A DNA stretch of 14,059 nucleotides from Planctomycetota bacterium (GTDB lineage Bacteria > Planctomycetota > Phycisphaerae > WQYP01), in the NCBI GenBank assembly GCA_021828925.1, contig JAJZCT010000020.1, forward strand, positions 1 to 14,059, in the 5' to 3' direction. Each line of letters starts with the position of its first letter. Position 1 is the stretch's first letter. A program made the translations under genes and the position numbers. Below the pieces are notes generated by a model. It was given only the letters and a program-made list of their open reading frames with translations, had not been told where the DNA came from and did no database searches. Below, piece by piece: positions 13,436 through 14,059 of the stretch.

Positions 13436-13634
13436 AATGCATCCAAAAGTGATAACGCTGAGCGTAAGGATCCGGCAGATGGGTCTTGCAGACCTGAACG
13501 ACTTTTGCGGCAACCGCTCTATCGCTTAGTAGGGTCTGCCGGAGGTCTATCCAATCTTGCCGCCGGCCACGGGAGATGATGTCATCAATCGCCGCCAGCG
13601 TCATAGTTGAAGAATTCAAATGCCGATGCTGCAT
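13413..13634 (-). CDS. small helical protein paired with the nucleotidyltransferase (antitoxin candidate)
   Basis: 73 residues, or 63 if the second Met (MTLAAIDDII, 13604) is the start, which fits a globular N-terminus better; neither has a good ribosome-binding site. Readable features are a helix with DDIISRGRRQDWIDLRQTLLSD, then VAAKVVQVCKTHLPDPYAQRYHFWMHYVQ. The DPYAQRYHFWMHYV block is aromatic and histidine-rich. It overlaps the nucleotidyltransferase start by 23 bp, so the two are co-translated. I do not know a named family. By position it should neutralise or guide the downstream enzyme. A 13-bp palindrome lies 18 bp upstream of the longer start and could be its operator. Confidence 0.6.
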   Translation of the reverse strand: MQHRHLNSSTMTLAAIDDIISRGRRQDWIDLRQTLLSDRAVAAKVVQVCKTHLPDPYAQRYHFWMHYVQQHST

Positions 13635-13651
13635 CTTAGCCGATCCAAATT

Positions 13652-13664
13652 TAAGACAGTCTTA
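13652..13664. promoter_or_regulatory. 13-bp palindrome upstream of the two-gene module
   Basis: TAAGAC-A-GTCTTA, a perfect dyad, sits 18 bp upstream of the small gene of the nucleotidyltransferase pair. Autoregulation at such a dyad is usual for toxin-antitoxin operons. No firm -35/-10 pair was found beside it. Confidence 0.4.
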
Positions 13665-13703
13665 CAATAACCGAAGGGGCTATCCCGTCAAACGAATACA
13701 GTG

Positions 13704-13775
13704 ATGGCACGGAGGCTGGGTGGCAGCAGCTCGGCAAAGATTTGCGCCCGAATGTAGCTTGGTGGTCCGTGCCAT
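13704..13775. repeat. 10-bp inverted repeat enclosing 52 bp
   Basis: ATGGCACGGA (13704-13713) and its exact complement (13766-13775). The enclosed 52 bp has no recognisable gene. Short fragments on the - strand look coding-like but match nothing I know. The whole stretch 13635-13831 otherwise carries no gene. Confidence 0.45.
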
Positions 13776-13831
13776 ACCTCTCATAGATGAAGCTTGAATT
13801 TAGAAATATGCCGGCGATCCGAGAGTTGCGA

Positions 13832-13927
13832 TTACGCTCCGCTGGGGCAGATGATGTCCAATCGCGGAAAATATGTTCTGTAGCGTCCCACGTCGCGGGT
13901 GATCAATCGGAGTCCTTCGTCACTTTC
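13832..13927 (-). pseudogene. VapC (PIN-domain toxin) C-terminal remnant
   Basis: The - strand frame ESDEGLRLITRDVGRYRTY, followed by FPRLDIICPSGA and a stop, matches the C-terminal end of VapC ribonucleases ('L.TRD..RYRTYFP...li.P'). The catalytic N-terminal and central parts, including the first acidic residues of the PIN domain, are missing. Upstream the sequence passes directly into the end of a VapB gene in another frame, so nearly all of vapC has been deleted. Confidence 0.65.
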
Positions 13928-13986
13928 CGCGTAAGTTTCATAATCTCATCGGTGGACTGGCCTTTGCCGGCGCGGTCACGTAGCTG
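13903..13986 (-). pseudogene. VapB-type antitoxin C-terminal remnant
   Basis: QLRDRAGKGQSTDEIMKLTR reads as the end of a VapB antitoxin like the one at 12231-12608, followed by KVTKDSD and a stop that lies inside the VapC remnant. The frame stays open to the right window edge, but the residues there (for example LWRPFRAMCPC) do not look like VapB, so the beginning of the gene is missing or rearranged. Confidence 0.6.
13931..13957. repeat. 27-bp exact direct repeat, copy 2
   Basis: Identical and in the same orientation to 12397-12423. It lies in the VapB remnant and again covers the STDEIMKLT codons. Confidence 0.85.
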
Positions 13987-14059
13987 TCTGGTTGTCACGC
14001 ATGCCAAGCAGGGGCACATAGCGCGAAATGGCCGCCACAGCTGATACGCGTCTCCAGCG

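Noticed and set aside
13436..13513. N-terminal extension of the nucleotidyltransferase to 13513
   Set aside because: It lies within the partner gene and adds residues without family resemblance; the ATG at 13435 gives the normal short overlap.

Overview
This is a gene-dense bacterial chromosomal segment with moderately high GC (slightly above half by eye), sigma70-like promoters and mostly modest Shine-Dalgarno sites. The gene styles (a secreted PQQ-type propeller protein with a long N-terminus, an EboC-like UbiA protein, a graveyard of nucleotidyltransferase and VapBC modules) would fit a soil or sediment Planctomycetota or Acidobacteriota-type genome. No rRNA or other taxonomic marker is present, so this is a guess. 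No tRNA, rRNA, CRISPR array or intact insertion sequence was seen.

Left part (1-3270): the C-terminal part of a UbiA-superfamily prenyltransferase runs in from the left edge on the + strand. It converges on a secreted PQQ-repeat beta-propeller protein (-). Upstream of that lies a roughly 310 bp non-coding stretch crowded with perfect inverted repeats, then a small BamE/SmpA-like lipoprotein (-).

Middle left (3270-4760): divergent from the lipoprotein, a MarR-family repressor is followed by WrbA, an FMN quinone reductase. Both have recognisable promoters overlapped by related dyad elements, so the repressor probably controls itself and wrbA. Behind wrbA sits a 38-codon stub that reads like the N-terminus of a nitroreductase, the remains of a third redox gene.

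Centre (4786-11339): a tightly packed seven-gene operon on the - strand. In transcription order it encodes a HAD-IB phosphatase, an M20 (ArgE/DapE-type) amidohydrolase, a class III aminotransferase of the glutamate-1-semialdehyde aminomutase type, a PaaK/CapK-like adenylate-forming ligase, an SGNH hydrolase and two small four-helix DMT/SMR-type membrane proteins. The last four genes overlap by 4-8 bp. A promoter (TTGATA, 18 bp, TAAAAT), a 13-bp-period tandem repeat just upstream of the -35 and a hairpin-rich leader precede it. I infer a pathway that makes, activates, trims and moves a small amino-bearing or acylated molecule across the membrane. The product cannot be read from the sequence, and this is the best candidate for an undescribed system here.

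Right part (11366-14059): an accessory zone on the - strand, built of toxin-antitoxin-like pieces in different states of decay. It holds a pRiA4b ORF-3-like protein, a nucleotidyltransferase cut off after its N-terminal fold, that gene's small partner protein, an AbrB/VapB-type antitoxin with an abnormal tail, an apparently intact small-protein/nucleotidyltransferase pair, and at the right edge a VapB-VapC deletion remnant. An exact 27-bp direct repeat shared by the two VapB copies brackets the intact pair.
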